Shown: positions 10,508 to 31,899, counted from the stretch's first letter. The stretch: DNA of 64,000 nt from Istiophorus platypterus (GCA_016859345.1 CM029121.1:12499911-12563910), one strand, 5' to 3'. Made by a program: numbers and translations. The notes: generated by a model from the sequence alone, not told the origin.

Positions 10508-10810
10508 TAGCTGTTTGTTTAATCTTTGTTTATAAAAGATCCTTTAATAAACACCACATCCCACAAGTCCAGGACCCTTCACAGTTTAGTTTGACAGACA
10601 GAAGACATCAGTCAGTGACTGAGCACAGTTCAGACGAGCTGTAACAATAGGAGAGGAGTGCTATGGCACAGATGTTACGCTAAACAGCTACAATATGTGT
10701 GCAAATACAGTAATACAGAAATACTTCTGCAACCACCACCATGTACAATATCCCTACTAAAGAAGACGAGCTCCATAAACAAGCACAGACACCAAAACAA
10801 ACCAGTTCCC
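9869..10810 (+). repeat. Duplicated 3' flanks of the coiled-coil gene
   Basis: Low-complexity AAATTTC-like DNA (9940-10130, 10280-10370) is followed by a long (AT)n run (10424-10509) and an AATAAA at 10546-10551. The block 10205-10710 matches 840-1310. A further partial copy of its beginning (CTTCTGCAACCACCACC followed by ACAATATCCCTACTAAAGAAG) appears at 10725-10790. So the same 3' flank sequence is present three times in the window, twice in tandem here. Confidence 0.75.
10424..10509. repeat. (AT)n microsatellite
   Basis: Nearly pure AT dinucleotide run of about 86 bp. The equivalent run in the first copy of this flank is about 30 bp (1073-1102). Confidence 0.95.
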
Positions 10811-12280
10811 ATCCCTATAACATATTCTGTAAAAGGTAAATTTATGAATCTTAAAGCTCTTCCAGTGCTTAACTTTCTCTCCTTTTCTTCTTGCAGAGAC
10901 ATATAGGTTTTGTCAATAAGCATCAATGTGTGACTATTGACCTCTCACCAAGTGTGAGCTTGGAAAAGCTCATACTTTCTTTTTAAGTCAAGATTTCTGG
11001 CTCCTGCACACCTTTCCATAAGATGTTAATTGCTAGTGGACAGTATCACAGTCAGAGAACTGAATGAAATGACGAAGTTACCAGACTTGCATTTTTATTT
11101 ATCAACCAACAAGCAAGACATCGCCAGGTTTGAACAATAGAATGTTATAATACAGGATTCATGGGGCATTTATACTTATACTTATTGTCTCCTGATGTAT
11201 TTGCAGATGCATGAGATGAATGTTTCCCTTTTTTACACAACAGTCAATCTAATGAATGCATCTAGTGTTCCAGGGCAAGAAGCAATACTCAGCAGTGGAT
11301 GTTGTAGACAGGAGGGTATTGTAATTTTCTGCACAAAAAGCATCTCTGGGATAGAGTATTCTAGACATGAAGATACCTTACCTCTTTCTTGGGAATTATC
11401 TGTTAATTCATTTATTGATATTTTGAAAGGCACCAATCACCCAGGAAGAAAGACAGAAGAAAAATGATTGTTCTCCATTGTTGTAAGATTCTTAGAGATC
11501 TATATGCATAATGTTAGAGAGTCAAACATGGAAACTGTCACTTTTCCTTACATTTTACACTGAATCTGACTTACATCGTGCCAATTGCAGACAAGTATCT
11601 TAGAAATTAAATCAGCCATCAGACTAATATTACCTCTCCTTGAGCTCACCATTTTAGACAAAGTAACCACACTTTTAAATTTCCCAAATTAAGTGTGTCA
11701 GTATCAAAAAGGAATCCAGTTATGCAGAGGTGGAAATCTATAAAGACTACTAAAGTTCATCATGAGGCCTATTGGATTTTCACCAAGTCTCCTTCTAATT
11801 CAGATGAGGAATTTGACCTTTTAGTCATTTGACCATTTTTTCGCAAACATTGATAATTGCTTGTATATTCTGTATATCGATCTTTGAACGTGTGTATATC
11901 TTTGATACCGGTCAGCTAAATTATTGGACTTATAGTCGGAAAGAGGCCCTGTGAGCTTTTCAGTGAGGCAAATCTGAGAATGCCTCTGGTTACAGGTAAC
12001 CCCTTGGTACACCTGTTGGTTGTAAACTGGTTGACAACGCACTGTTGGCACAGTTAGAAGGACCTAACCGTGAAACCGAAGGCCTGCTGCACACTGAAGA
12101 TGGCTCAGGAGAAACTTGTGCATGATGTCAGACTTCTGAGAATAAAGTCAGAAATATGAGAAACAAGTCAGAGGACGCCTTCATCTTCCATACAAAAATC
12201 AAAACGTTTAGAAGGGACCCTTTTAAAACGTGGTCTGACCCGGTGGGAATACAGGCATTTATCGAACAGAGGGAATATTT
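10811..12280. other. Intergenic DNA, no gene seen
   Basis: AT-rich sequence between the coiled-coil gene and the bmal2 CpG-rich start. Short open frames (for example near 11195-11467) have no recognisable product or exon structure. Confidence 0.55.
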
Positions 12281-12660
12281 TCCGACGGGCGTGAAGGGAG
12301 CACATGAGCGGGGAGGCTGCGGCGGCGACTCCGGCGGTGACTCCGGCGAACCGGCAGGAGGAGACCGCGTCCTGCCTTCCGCGTCGCCCCCAGTCCTCCG
12401 CTCCGTCCCAGTTTCAGCGCATGTTGCCGTCGCTGCGCTTGTTTTTGCGCCCTCTTTCTTCGGTCTTCTTCAGCTCGGGGAAGAGGGGGGGGAGAGAGAG
12501 AGAGAGAGAGAGAAAAAATAATAAGGTATAACGTTTTGCTTTTACGCTTCGGCTCTCACGCAACCGGTTCTGTTATAACACAGCGACGCCTCGGAGCGGT
12601 TGACCGCCTCATCCATGCATCGGAGCCCCGGGCCCCAGCGCACCGGCCCCGGCTCCAGCC

Positions 12661-21050
<8,390 letters not shown>

Positions 21051-24000
21051 AATCCACTCTTACAGTGTGATGCTGCAGCACACTGAAAAAAAACACTTGG
21101 ACCATCAGTTTTTTTGGTGACAAAAACTGCTCAAGTGCTTACTCCAAGAAGCCGCATTCTAGATTTTTTTTTCTTTTTTGTCCTTTTTGTCTTTTTTTAT
21201 TTATTAATTACGTTTTTCCACATAAGCTGTGCAGTCTTCGGGTGGCTGCTCTAGAAAGAGCAGGATCGATGACAATAAGGGACACCTGCTTTCCCTCTTC
21301 AGGAGGGGGATATGCCTCTAAAGCCTTACAGCGGTCTGCCTGCCCTGAAACGCTGTTCCTCACTGCTCTCCTCACATCTACTGTCATCCTGTTTAACTCA
21401 AGAGGCCTCAAAGGTTGAAGAATTCATGAACACAAACAAGGCCCACATCATGATGGCTTGGGTTTCCTGCTTGTATTTTTCTCCTTCACCAACATTTGAA
21501 CAAAAGTTGGGAGTGACGAAGCAAAAAAAAAAATTGCACTGAATCAACTTCATGTTTTTTAAAAGGTTGTAATTTGATTAGAAACTGTATGTTTAATTAA
21601 AATGTGAGGACGACACCTCTACAACCTGGCCCATCTCTGTGACCCCTCAGGATCTAAACCGTAGGTAGGCAGTGTACCACGGAAGACCACACTTCCATAA
21701 CCTCTAACTTTGAGAGTCACCTAACGATGTGCCACTCAGAGATTTTCTCTTAACTTTTCAGTATCTGAACATTTTCCATGGAAATGGTCCAGTAACCTCC
21801 TCTCTTGTACACTGACTTGAACATACTGTATATGTGTACAATAGTATGATTGCAAACACCATGTCTTCAGGCCATATCTGTCTTAAAGGGATAGTTTGCA
21901 TAGGAAGAATATTTTCAGTTTTTATTATGTACTCTTCTATATATAGACTACCCTGGATTTTTTTTTTTTGCCCTAGCTCTAAACATTTAACTTTTTCCTG
22001 GCAGATTTTATCCAGTAATTAAATGAATTTAATAGTGATCAGTCAGTTTTGGTGGTTGACCATTCATCAGCTCCTATAGATTTATGAGCACTACAGTACT
22101 ACTACATGCAAAGCCAAACAGCACTTTAAAGGTGCTGAAATGGAGGTTTGGTAGCAACGGCTGAACAGCAAACCCATTTCACATCTGTGACATTTTTATT
22201 AATACATGCTTGAGGTTGAGTCTCATGGTAGAAGTGATAACTCAGGGAGTGATGGAAGCAAAGCCGCCCCGTATAAACAGACAATGACAGTTCTTAGTAA
22301 GTGTAGCCGTTTTTTGTCCTCCAGTTTAAGTTTTACATAGTTCCCTACATACTGTACATTGGTATGTGGTGTAGTAAGTCTGTACTTTTTCAGCTGTATG
22401 TCTTTGTTCTTACACTTATTGTCTGCTTTATAATCTTTCAGGTAAGCCATAGTTTTAGCTATCTTTTTTTATGTATTATGCACTGACAGTGTCTCAAGAC
22501 ATGTTTGTTTTATGTGCTTGTCAGAGGCACACAGCGTTGTCATGCACCTGCATACAGTTGTTAAGGGATTATGCTATGCAGAGCTATCATTCCATTAACT
22601 CTAAATTTTAAGTTATATCTCATTCTGTCTCAGTCTACTTGTTGCTCCTGTATCATGCATGCCTCAGAAAACTCACCAACATTTGGTGAGAATTTGAAGT
22701 CAGCAACCCTGTTTCCATTTAGCTCATCTACAGTTGTGTTTTGCCCCTGCTTACAATTGCACATCTTAGACTTTTTTTTAACACTGAAAGCCATTATGTG
22801 ATGACCTATATGTTAGTGATAGTGCGTCTGCAAGATGAAATTATGTGGGTTGAAGTAATGTAAAATTTGCCTCCATTAAGATATGTAAAATTATTTTCAC
22901 ATAGTAAAATTCTAAAGGATTGGCAGTTTAATTCTTGCCAATGCCAAATAATACTGAAATTATTTTTTACTCATAGGTTCAGTCTGATAAAATGATTTTT
23001 TTGGTTTTCTTAAAATTGCTAGCACTTTGATATATTTCCCTTGTTTCAAGTTATCAACAAATGAAACCTGTCTCAACATGTAGTGAATGCAAAGTCTACA
23101 ATTTATAAATCAAAGAAAAAAAAGAGGAACAAGTGATATTCAGTTAAATTATCTGTTTGGCACATGGATTTTCAGGCTTATTTAACACCTTGTAGACTGA
23201 TGTGTATTTTAAAGATATCAAATCACATTTCTTTTACAGTGTTGAACACTGTTTGAGTGCAATGAAAGGCAAAACAAGGGTCTTTTGTTTTTTGTTTTTT
23301 TGTTTTTTTTCGGGATAGTTAAGAATATCAAGTTTTGTCCGAAATGTTTAGATTATGTATCTGCATCTTAACCTGAACCAACCAGCCAAAACATAGCAGC
23401 TGTATTACTGTCCACATATACAATATATGGAACTGTGTAGCTTTTTTTTGCCATGCCATTGTTCATATTGGCAACTTGGGCCACAATCTATAGTTATTAC
23501 TTGAGGACTGTTAAGGATTTTCCAATAAGAAATTCAATTTCAATGATATAAAAAGTTTGTTGTGAATCGTGAAGAATACTGTCTTTTCTCTCAAATGCTT
23601 GAAATTAAGAGCAGCCAGTGAAAGGAGCAGCTGAACTCACGAGGACCCTCCTGCCTGTGTCCAGAGTGCCTTTGGACATTAAATGCACAGACACACAGTA
23701 AACCTGTGTTGCTTTTGGAGATGGCCTCCCACCTGGCACCTTTGCAGCCTGAAAGGAAGGCAAAAATGTGTCTTTGCATTAATTTGATGCAACATGGCAC
23801 AGAGCACATTGTGAACGACGTGGAGGCTTGTTCAGCGGTGAAACAGGAGCTATACATGTTGACTTCAGCATTCACTACCTACTCAAACAACCGGCACTAT
23901 GGTGTTCTGCCATAGACACAGGCTGGCCCTTTCTTTGGAGGCAAAAAGTCCATTTTTTTTTAGGTCCCCCCCCCCTCATTATTCTTGTTCACTGTTGTGC

Positions 24001-24780
24001 ACTGTTGTTGATGTAATTCCCCCAGAAGGCTAAAACATTGCTTACACTTCAGCTTATCTGGTATAGAGTGAGTGGTAAACCTTGCAAAGAGGTCACACAC
24101 TTTGCTTCTGTCTCTATTAAGAAAAAAAACAAAAAAACAAAACTTTGTCAGCTAGGGAACTTTATGCTTAGATCTCATGCCCCGTGTTCTTTTTAGTTGC
24201 ATGCTGTTCTTGTATTATTTTCTGTTATGTTTAGTTTTTGAAATATGTTGCATCATTAGATTTTTGTAAGTTAAGACAGGCACAGCCAGCTGTCACTACA
24301 CAGGAGGAAAGACCTTAACCTTAACTTATATTGGGCAGTTGGCAGCTTGTTACTGCCTCCATTGTACCACTTCTTGCCACTTATAAGTTCATTCTTGGTT
24401 GGTATGCTGGCTCCAAAAGAAACACTTACTGTATTTGTTAATTGCATTGTTGCTGCTACTTTCAACATGCCTGGGCTGTCTTCCCAGGTTATCATGTTAA
24501 TAAATACTAGTTTACTAAATCGTCAATGGGAACTTTGGGCATATTTTTCAAATCTACTTGGGTTAAACAGACTTTTAAAACTTTTCATCATGCTCTGGCC
24601 AATTTTCACTATAGTTTTCTGTCCTCAGGCAAATTGAGAAGCAGCAGCCTCCTTTCTGAGTAATTACATTTGCCTTGTGCTGCACCCTTATAACCTTCCT
24701 TATTGTTCCCCCCTCTGAGGAGATTAGCCTTGAGTAATTTGTCAAATGTGATAAAGTAGTGGTTGGTTCAATTAAGAAAG
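21051..24780 (+). other. bmal2: bmal2 3' UTR and downstream flank
   Basis: About 3.7 kb without coding exons, AT-rich with many T-runs, between the bmal2 stop and the next promoter. Much of it is probably 3' UTR; an AATAAA at 24499-24504 is one possible end. I cannot fix the cleavage site from sequence alone. Short open frames inside lack splice context. Confidence 0.5.
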
Positions 24781-24806
24781 CATGGCTTAAGCTGGGATTT
24801 GTTTTG

Positions 24807-24846
24807 TATATAAAGTTAGTGGTGAATGCAGAGCTGTCTTTACAGA
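24807..24846 (+). promoter_or_regulatory. TATA-box promoter of the GCAP-like gene
   Basis: TATATAAAG at 24807-24815 lies 32 bp before the ATG at 24847. This implies a very short 5' UTR, or a start with an unseen upstream exon. A GATTAG core (24722-24727 area) of the kind bound by CRX/OTX factors lies about 85 bp upstream. A TATA promoter with homeodomain sites suits a retina-restricted gene; expression is inferred. Confidence 0.5.
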
Positions 24847-27219
24847 ATGGGCCAAGCTGCTACCCTGCCTTGTAGGAGAGGAGAGTCTTATGTTACAGAG
24901 CTATATGAATGGTTCAGGTAAGGTTTCACTTTGGCTTTTGAAATTTCTCCAGAAAAGCTTATCTAAGTAATTCCATACTCTGTTTTGTATTTGGGTAGAT
25001 GAAGCTTGATTGAGTAAATGACTGGGGAGAAGGATTTGAAAACTGCAGATTTTTGTTGAAGCTAAATTCAAGAGGTGACCAATTAAGTTTAACTGCATTT
25101 AGAATATCTTATCCAGACAACTCAACAAAGTTTATCCTGGACCTTGTTGATTCTTATCCCCATTTTATTTCTTTACTCCATGCATGTTGCTGTGTGAGTA
25201 GTGATAATTTTTTTATCCCTACTTTATTGCCTTGACTACACATTGCGAATTACCCTCATTTTGCTGTAGCGGTTCAAAATCATTTGGCCTAATTATTGTA
25301 GCATTAAGTTCCCAGGTGTAAACATATTTTCAAACACAGGTAATCCCCACAGGTTTTGGGTGGGCTGACCTTAATCCTCTTAATTCTAAAATCAAAGGAC
25401 TCAATCTACGAATCTGACTCTTCAGCCAAACTGCCTCCATGTTTTTTTGTGTATTACAAGTGAAACAGTTCTTCCTTTTTTTGTATATTGTGTCATAGAA
25501 AGTTCATTAATGAATGTCCCAGTGGGCTGATCACTCTTCATGAGTTTCAAAGGCATTTCTGCAATGGAACAGTGGGCAGTGAGTCAGCTGAGTATGCAGA
25601 ACAGATATTCCGCACACTGGACAATAACGGGGTAAGCAAAGTGTTCTGAATGACACTATACGCTCTGCATCTGAGTCTGGAGGCGGTACTTTCCCTACAC
25701 TATTAATAGGATAGTAGTAATAAAAGCAATTCCATCTTGATTTTTTTTTTAATACCATAAACAAACAAAGTTGCTTTTCCTTAGGATGGGGTGGTTGATT
25801 TCAGGGAGTATGTCATGGCCATCAGCATGCTTATTGAAGGTTCAGCTGTGGAGAAACTGTGCTGGTCATTCAAGCTTTATGATAAAGACAGTGATGGAGC
25901 CATCACAAAGGAGGAAATGCTGGAGATCATGCAGGTGTGTGTGTCCCTTTTTGTGTCATACACAAACACTGTCCAAAGCAAAGACAGATGACCCAGCTCA
26001 ATCATGAGATGACACCACAGATGCTACATCTTTTGGTTCAACTGGTGTGCGTTTCCATTTGTTCACAGGCTGTTTCTAAGATGAGTCTAGCTGCTGCTTT
26101 AACCAAGCCCAACCCACTCACAGCTGAAGAATGTACCAACAGGATATTTGTGAGATTAGATAAAGACAATAACGGTGAGGAAATGATTTTCCCTTTCTGT
26201 TTGAAATAATCAGTGTTATTTCAGCATGGAACAATGGATATCAGACTCATCCACAGCAGGGCTTTTTGTGTGTCTTTTTTTCCCCCTCGGTAAACTTTCC
26301 TCACGGGGTTATCGGCTATGTTTTTGCAGGACTTTTAGGATCCATGTAGAGAAAACATTCAACAAGGGGATTTTTTTTTTTCCCCAATCTATTATATGAT
26401 TTTCAAGACTATGTGGAACCATAACAATTTAGAAAGAGAAATATAAATAAAAATCTGAATAAAAACTCAAAGTACTTTTTAAAATTTATCATCTTAAAGA
26501 CTTTATGTCAATTCTAAATACTTGCAAACGAGGTTTTGCTGCGATGCAGACCTAAAGAAACGTGTATTGTACCAGTTAGGGCAAGTTTTCAAGGTCATTA
26601 TTCAGTCAGAGAGCTTAAGAGATTAAGCGAGCCCTTACACACAACTGAGATAATGCATCTCATAGATAAACCACAGTATGGGTAATGTGCACAACATGTT
26701 AAGATATTGTGGTATAATTCTTGTGCAGAGGTTTGACAACCTAATTGATACTGAGGTCAGGACACGTGGGGGTTTGGTGAGGAGGACAGGTTGTGGTCTT
26801 ATTCTAATTCTAATAATGTATGCATTTTAAGCTATAAATTTTGCACATAAGCCTTTAGACAAACCTTCATGTTGAGAAAATTATTATGGTATATGGTTAC
26901 AAATATGCGCATTATCAGGGACACAATTTTTAACATGCATTAAAACACATTAAACCAAGCGCTCACTGATAAGAGAGTACACAGGCATAGATTTAGGGAA
27001 GGAACAGAAGCAGATGATAATAAAATGCGTCTGTCCTCTGCTCTTTGTCTTTAATCACTGCCTGTCCTTGTTATGTCTGTAGCCATCATTAGTCTGGAAG
27101 AGTTCATAGAGGGAGCGCTGGATGATGATTGGATCAGAGAGATGCTGGAATGTGACCCCAGCACCGTGAAGGTGGAGAGGCCCCTGAGGAGGGACACTGC
27201 TTTGGGGACCCATGGTTGA
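24847..27219 (+). CDS. Guanylate cyclase activating protein (GCAP/GCIP-like), neuronal calcium sensor
   Basis: Five coding exons: 24847-24917, 25499-25631, 25785-25934, 26069-26174, 27083-27219; 597 nt, 198 residues, the usual GCAP size. Starts MGQ, fitting N-myristoylation of Gly2. EF-hand 1 is the non-binding ECPSG type (residues 29-33) diagnostic of the family. EF2 loop 65-76 (DNNGDGVVDFRE) and EF3 loop 101-112 (DKDSDGAITKEE) are intact. The EF4 loop 149-160 has Ala instead of the near-invariant Gly at position 6 (DKDNNAIISLEE). GCAPs regulate retinal membrane guanylate cyclases in photoreceptors according to calcium; some fish and frog members (GCIP) only inhibit. The C-terminus after EF4 (WIREMLECDP) is GCAP-like. 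Which of the several fish guca1 paralogues this is cannot be settled here. Polyadenylation signal AATAAA at 27480-27485. Confidence 0.85.
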
Positions 27220-27760
27220 CCTGAAGAGGGGTATTCTGTTCGCAGAGAAATGAACCAGTCGATATTCAGACTGAAATTTCCAGGAATCATTGCAGCACCC
27301 CAGCCTTTAGTTGCTGTGACAAATTTTATCACTGTCTGTTGAGTAACTTCCATTTAGACATCGGAGAGCATTAGATTACCAAAGCATTCATTCCTGCCTT
27401 GTTTTATTATGTATTATTTTTTTCTGCTGAAGTTTAGATCCATGTTTTCTTTTTTGTGTCTGATTGTGTCTCCTCATAGAATAAATCATTGCTATCATAA
27501 CACCCTGACTCCTTGTCCCACTCGTATCATTTTATTCATCATGCACTTGTGACCAGATTACCTTGAGCTAGCTGAAAGACCCTAAATTAATCTTGAGTGA
27601 GCATATTGTGATGGTGCTTGAAATGCTTTCACAAAACTGTGGCTCTCAGTTGCCTGCAATGCCCAAGTCCTGTAACATCTGCCCTTTATATCTTTTGTAT
27701 TGAATGCATGTCTGCTGCCTAGTTCTGGGCCTCAGTCGTAGATGATAAATAACCACCATT
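27220..27760 (+). other. GCAP-like gene 3' UTR and flank
   Basis: Short 3' UTR ending near the AATAAA at 27480-27485, then non-coding DNA. Confidence 0.65.
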
Positions 27761-27764
27761 AGTG

Positions 27765-28060
27765 GAAATTAACTAAGTACATCTATGCAAGTACTGTACT
27801 AAACTATAGTCTTGAGGTACTTGTACTTCATACTATTTCTCACTTCATACTATTACTCCAATTCACTTGGAAAGTTTTTACCGCACTACATTTATATGGC
27901 AGATACAATTACTCATTACTATTCCGATTTGAATTTTAGCTATAAAATGTTATTGCTGGTTTCAAAAAAAAATGATTAAATGTTCCGTACATAAACTACA
28001 ACAGAGTATATAAAGTTGCCAGCTCCAATTAGCTGCAACATTAAGATGCCACTTGGATGT
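27765..28060. repeat. Teleost dispersed repeat (AAGTACTTGTACTT-type)
   Basis: Contains GCAAGTACTGTACTAAACTA, GAGGTACTTGTACTTCATAC and CCGCACTACATTTATATGGC, blocks typical of a very common fish repeat in which variants of 'ACTCCACTACATTT' and 'GAGGTACTTGTACTTTACTT' recur. This copy is diverged. The class is not certain to me. Confidence 0.5.
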
Positions 28061-28229
28061 TAAAGCAGCAATTACAATAATATTTAACAATCTGAAAAAG
28101 GGGCCACTTTGCATATTGATTGTCACCTTCAAATGCTTAAGGACTTGTTGCTGTTGATATTTATGTCCTTTAACTTAAACGAATCTTTAAATGCGGGGGT
28201 TGCAGTTTTATTGAAAGGTCTTTGCAGCG

Positions 28230-29570
28230 TGGTGCTGCAGCTCTTGGGGGACGAGGGGCGTCTCCTCCACCACCGACGCTCGGAGCCCACTTGATGTCGC
28301 CTGTGCTCGTTGAAAACCGACACGCAGGCACCTCCCAGACCTCCAGGAATATGGTGCTTTCAGTTTTCAGCAAAATCGTGAGAAGTTCCCCGGTTTCATT
28401 GACATAAATGCGGATGGGGCCGCGATCGCTGTTTTAGGAAGCGATTTTTTTTTCTTTTTTTAAATTGTGGCTATTCCAGGTCGGTTTCCAAAAAAAAAGA
28501 GAGAAAGAAAGAAAGAGAGCAGTCGCGTTTCGATGAATCTCTGCGCCCTCGTTCATCGTTGAGACCATAAGCGGAGAACAGCGGGGACAACTCCCGTCTC
28601 CCACCTTTCTCCCGCCGCTTGTGAATGCGCCGGGGCTTCCGGCCCATAAAGGCGGCGGCGGGGCGGGACTTTCCCGCAGTGACGCCCCAAGTTTTCCAGC
28701 GACGCCGTCGCTCCGACATCATGGCGTAGCGATGTGGACGGACGAGGGGGGGGCGAGCACCGGTGGCCACGGCCAACTTTAGCAAACCCAGCGCCGCGGA
28801 GTTGTTACGGAAAACTTCAAGAAACTAATCCGCCGGAATAAGCGAAATCGCTTGGAGCGGAGTTTGGGTAAGTGAGTTTGGTTTTTGTTTTTTTTTTCGG
28901 GGTTTTGCGTGCGTTTTGTTTCCATCTGTGATTTATTTAGTTTTAACACGAACTCTGGTTTCGAAGTTTCGAACGTTCGGACGAAACGAACGGCCGCCGT
29001 GGCTCGTGCGGACGTGATCGTGCGCGTTTCTGTAACGTTTTAACCGTCGCTTCGTTCTAAACGGTTGATTTAACGGCTCCCCACGTTCCCGCTGCCTAAC
29101 GGCTCACGTCCAGGTCCGCGGCTCCTCTGTTACTCCACAAGTTACCGGGAGTCGGACTCTCGTTTTATTTCCCCCTTTTTCCTTTTTTTTTTAATTTGGA
29201 CATTCACTCGGTAAAGAAAAAGGTCGCGTACGAACGCTGTTAATGTATTTTTTTACACTTCGTTTTGTTTCAGCAGCTTTATCGGAAAGTAAAAGTTAAT
29301 GTTTCAGCCGCAACATATATGTATATATTCTTCCTGAGGGAGAACAGCTAGTTGAACCGGGGTCTAAAGGTTCCTGGCGTGAGAGTCGGTCTAACGCTGC
29401 TTTATGGCTCCAGCGCAGCTCCGGACGGGGCCGCCCGCTGTAGGAAGTTATTCCCTCCGGCCGAGACGCCCCGTCGGCTCGGACGTTGCCTTTAGGTGTC
29501 GCCGACCGAGGAGATTTACTTTAGCACCGTGCGCGATGGCGTTGTCGGAGGCGAACGGCCGAGCCGGTAA
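28230..29570 (+). promoter_or_regulatory. ppfibp1: CpG-rich start of ppfibp1 with two candidate 5' exons
   Basis: Strongly CpG-rich stretch about 6-7 kb before the first coding exon. Two strong splice donors are visible: TTTGG|GTAAGT with exon end 28867, and GAGCCG|GTAAGT with exon end 29566. The second carries an ATG at 29536 opening a 10-codon frame; spliced to the exon at 35339 it would stop at once, giving a short upstream ORF. The two donors suggest alternative first exons. Confidence 0.5.
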
Positions 29571-31899
29571 GTTGGCGGAGTTTGGTGAGAGTCGGCGTCT
29601 GGAATCGTTTTTCTTTTTGGTTTTTGGGGTTTTTAAAGGTGCGAAACTGGAGCAGCTGTTGTTTTGTTGCCCTCCCGTTGACTTCTCAAAACTGTTTGCT
29701 CTCCCTTTCCGAATACTTTCAACAACAACAACCGAATTGACTACAAACCAGATACCAGATGCTCTTGAGGCAAAGAAGTCAATATGTCCCCATGTATTTA
29801 AGAGTTCTGGGTTTGTTTGACTCCTGCCTGTGAAGTGGAGGAGACCTCGGAGGTTTGGTATTTGAGGTGTCTGTGTGATTTAACACTTGGGTTTTCCCTG
29901 CAAAATGTTAATTATTATTCAGATTTTAGAGAAAACCCCCCCAGGGCTCTTCATTACACTTTATTCCTGTTTTTACTGCAGCAAAGCAAAGCAAGCGATA
30001 TGTGTAGAAAGAAAGCTAAATACATTGAAGCTGGCCTGCAAAACTGCAACAAACAACCTTAGGCTGTGTTGATTTACATAACCCATTTCTCTGTACCACT
30101 TGTGTTATGTTCAGTGTTGCATTGCTTTTTGCATAAATGTCAAAGATAAATTACTTCCAAGTCAAGTTAAGGTGCAAGCAGTGCAATTGTGAGTAATATG
30201 AAAAGAATGTGTGCTGCTTTCCAACATAAATGAATCGCTGCTGTGATCTTTTGCATACATACAGGCAGGAAAAATTCTTGAAGATTTTTATCACATGGAA
30301 GCACTTTATTTCAAAAACTTAATTTCCATCTTTTGTTCAGCGTGTTTATACTGCATCACCCTTAGCACAGATGCCTTATTTTTAAGTTCCAGACTGTCTA
30401 AAGATAGAAAAAGTGTCCCTCAGCTTTACACCCACATCTCGTTTTCATATTGGCCTCATTGTTTGGTGGCATAAAATTAGTGAGGGTGTATTCTGCCTGC
30501 TCACCCAGGTTAGAAATAGCTGCAGGTTATTCCAGAGCAGCGCCCTGCAGGCAGCTGATGAATGCCTCGACTGTGTCTGCACACAGTGAATCATTGGACA
30601 CAGCCACACCACACATCTTCATTTCATGCACCCATAAACTTGGAGACAATAACATTAACCCTGTCATGAGATTAAATCATAGCAGACACTTCGCTGATAA
30701 TGTACCTATTATAAGCATCCTGTGTATAGCACACCACTGTGGTTAGTGACCACATACACCTACAGAAGATGATACCTAGAGAGAACCTTAACCTTCTCAT
30801 CCTTTAACATTCTCTAAAGTTTACAGTGCGGAGTAGAGCATCCTCTATGTGAGGTAAAACAGGATGAGGTAGGCATGTCAGAATTAAGTTTTTCTTTAAT
30901 GGAAACATCGTGTGAAAGTAAAGACGAGGTCATGGTCTGCATGACTCAAAACATGGAAAGTGTCATTATGTGGTGAGACTTGGATCTGTCCCCTTATTTC
31001 CACAGAAATCATCATAGATTTATCTTTGTAACCTGGATTTTTTTTAAAAAAAGGAGAAAAGAAAAACTAAAACGATGTACTGTATGATTTATGCCTGGAT
31101 TGTAAATTCCTCTCTCCCCAGGCCTTTTTACCACCAGTGCAACTCGTCTCAGCACAGGCTGTTAAAACCAGTTACATGGCTGCTGTAAACACTTTCTCCT
31201 CTCAAAAACAAGTGGCCCAAGGCTTCAATTTTGTTTATATACCTATGTGCGCAAGAACATAGTTTACAGGCCATTCTAGACTGAGGAATTCCAGGATATG
31301 CTCCTTTTTTAAACTCGAGCTCTCTGGTGAGTGTCCAGGGAGGAAGGGTTATGATGGTTCTCCCTGCCTGAAGGGATCAGAGCTGATGTATCTGAAAAGC
31401 CATTATAGTGGTCCTCTCTCCCCCCTTGTGCTCATTATTCGCTGCATGTCTCTATGAATTATATGGCTGTTTTCACCAAAGGGCAAAATTGCTTTTTGAA
31501 TGTTCTTTTTCTTTAGTTCTGTTTTGAGGCTCTTTGGGTCTGAAAAGGGGCAGGAGGCAGGCAGGTGCTGTTGCAAATGCCATGTGTACTGTAGCATTGC
31601 TTTGCAGTTTTTTTTTTTCTCTTCTGTCTTTTGTCTTCACATGCCTTTCAGTCAAAATACCCTGATACCATGAACAATAGCCCTCTCTATGTGTCTTACG
31701 GTTGGTGTAAGTGGTGCTTATAGAGGGGCAGACAGTGGGTCTTTGTTTTTTGTGGATGATGCTTGCTTGTTGGGATTTTTTTGAGATGTCTCCTTTTGAT
31801 AGCAAGCCTGCAAAGAGAACACATACCTCAGGGCCAACACAGGTACAGATCTCACCCTCCGTAATTCTCTTTTAATTCACCCAAAAAATTTAAAACACA

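Noticed and set aside
12156..12531. Two + strand frames before bmal2
   Set aside because: They lie in the CpG-rich 5' region and end in a GA repeat; neither joins the bmal2 frame. Treated as promoter and 5' UTR.
28471..28785. Arg-rich minus-strand frame of 104 codons
   Set aside because: A by-product of CpG-island composition at the ppfibp1 start; no homology recognised.
29404..29820. 138-codon + strand frame in the ppfibp1 start region
   Set aside because: It runs across a strong splice donor at 29566 into intron. Only the short upstream ORF before the donor is plausible.
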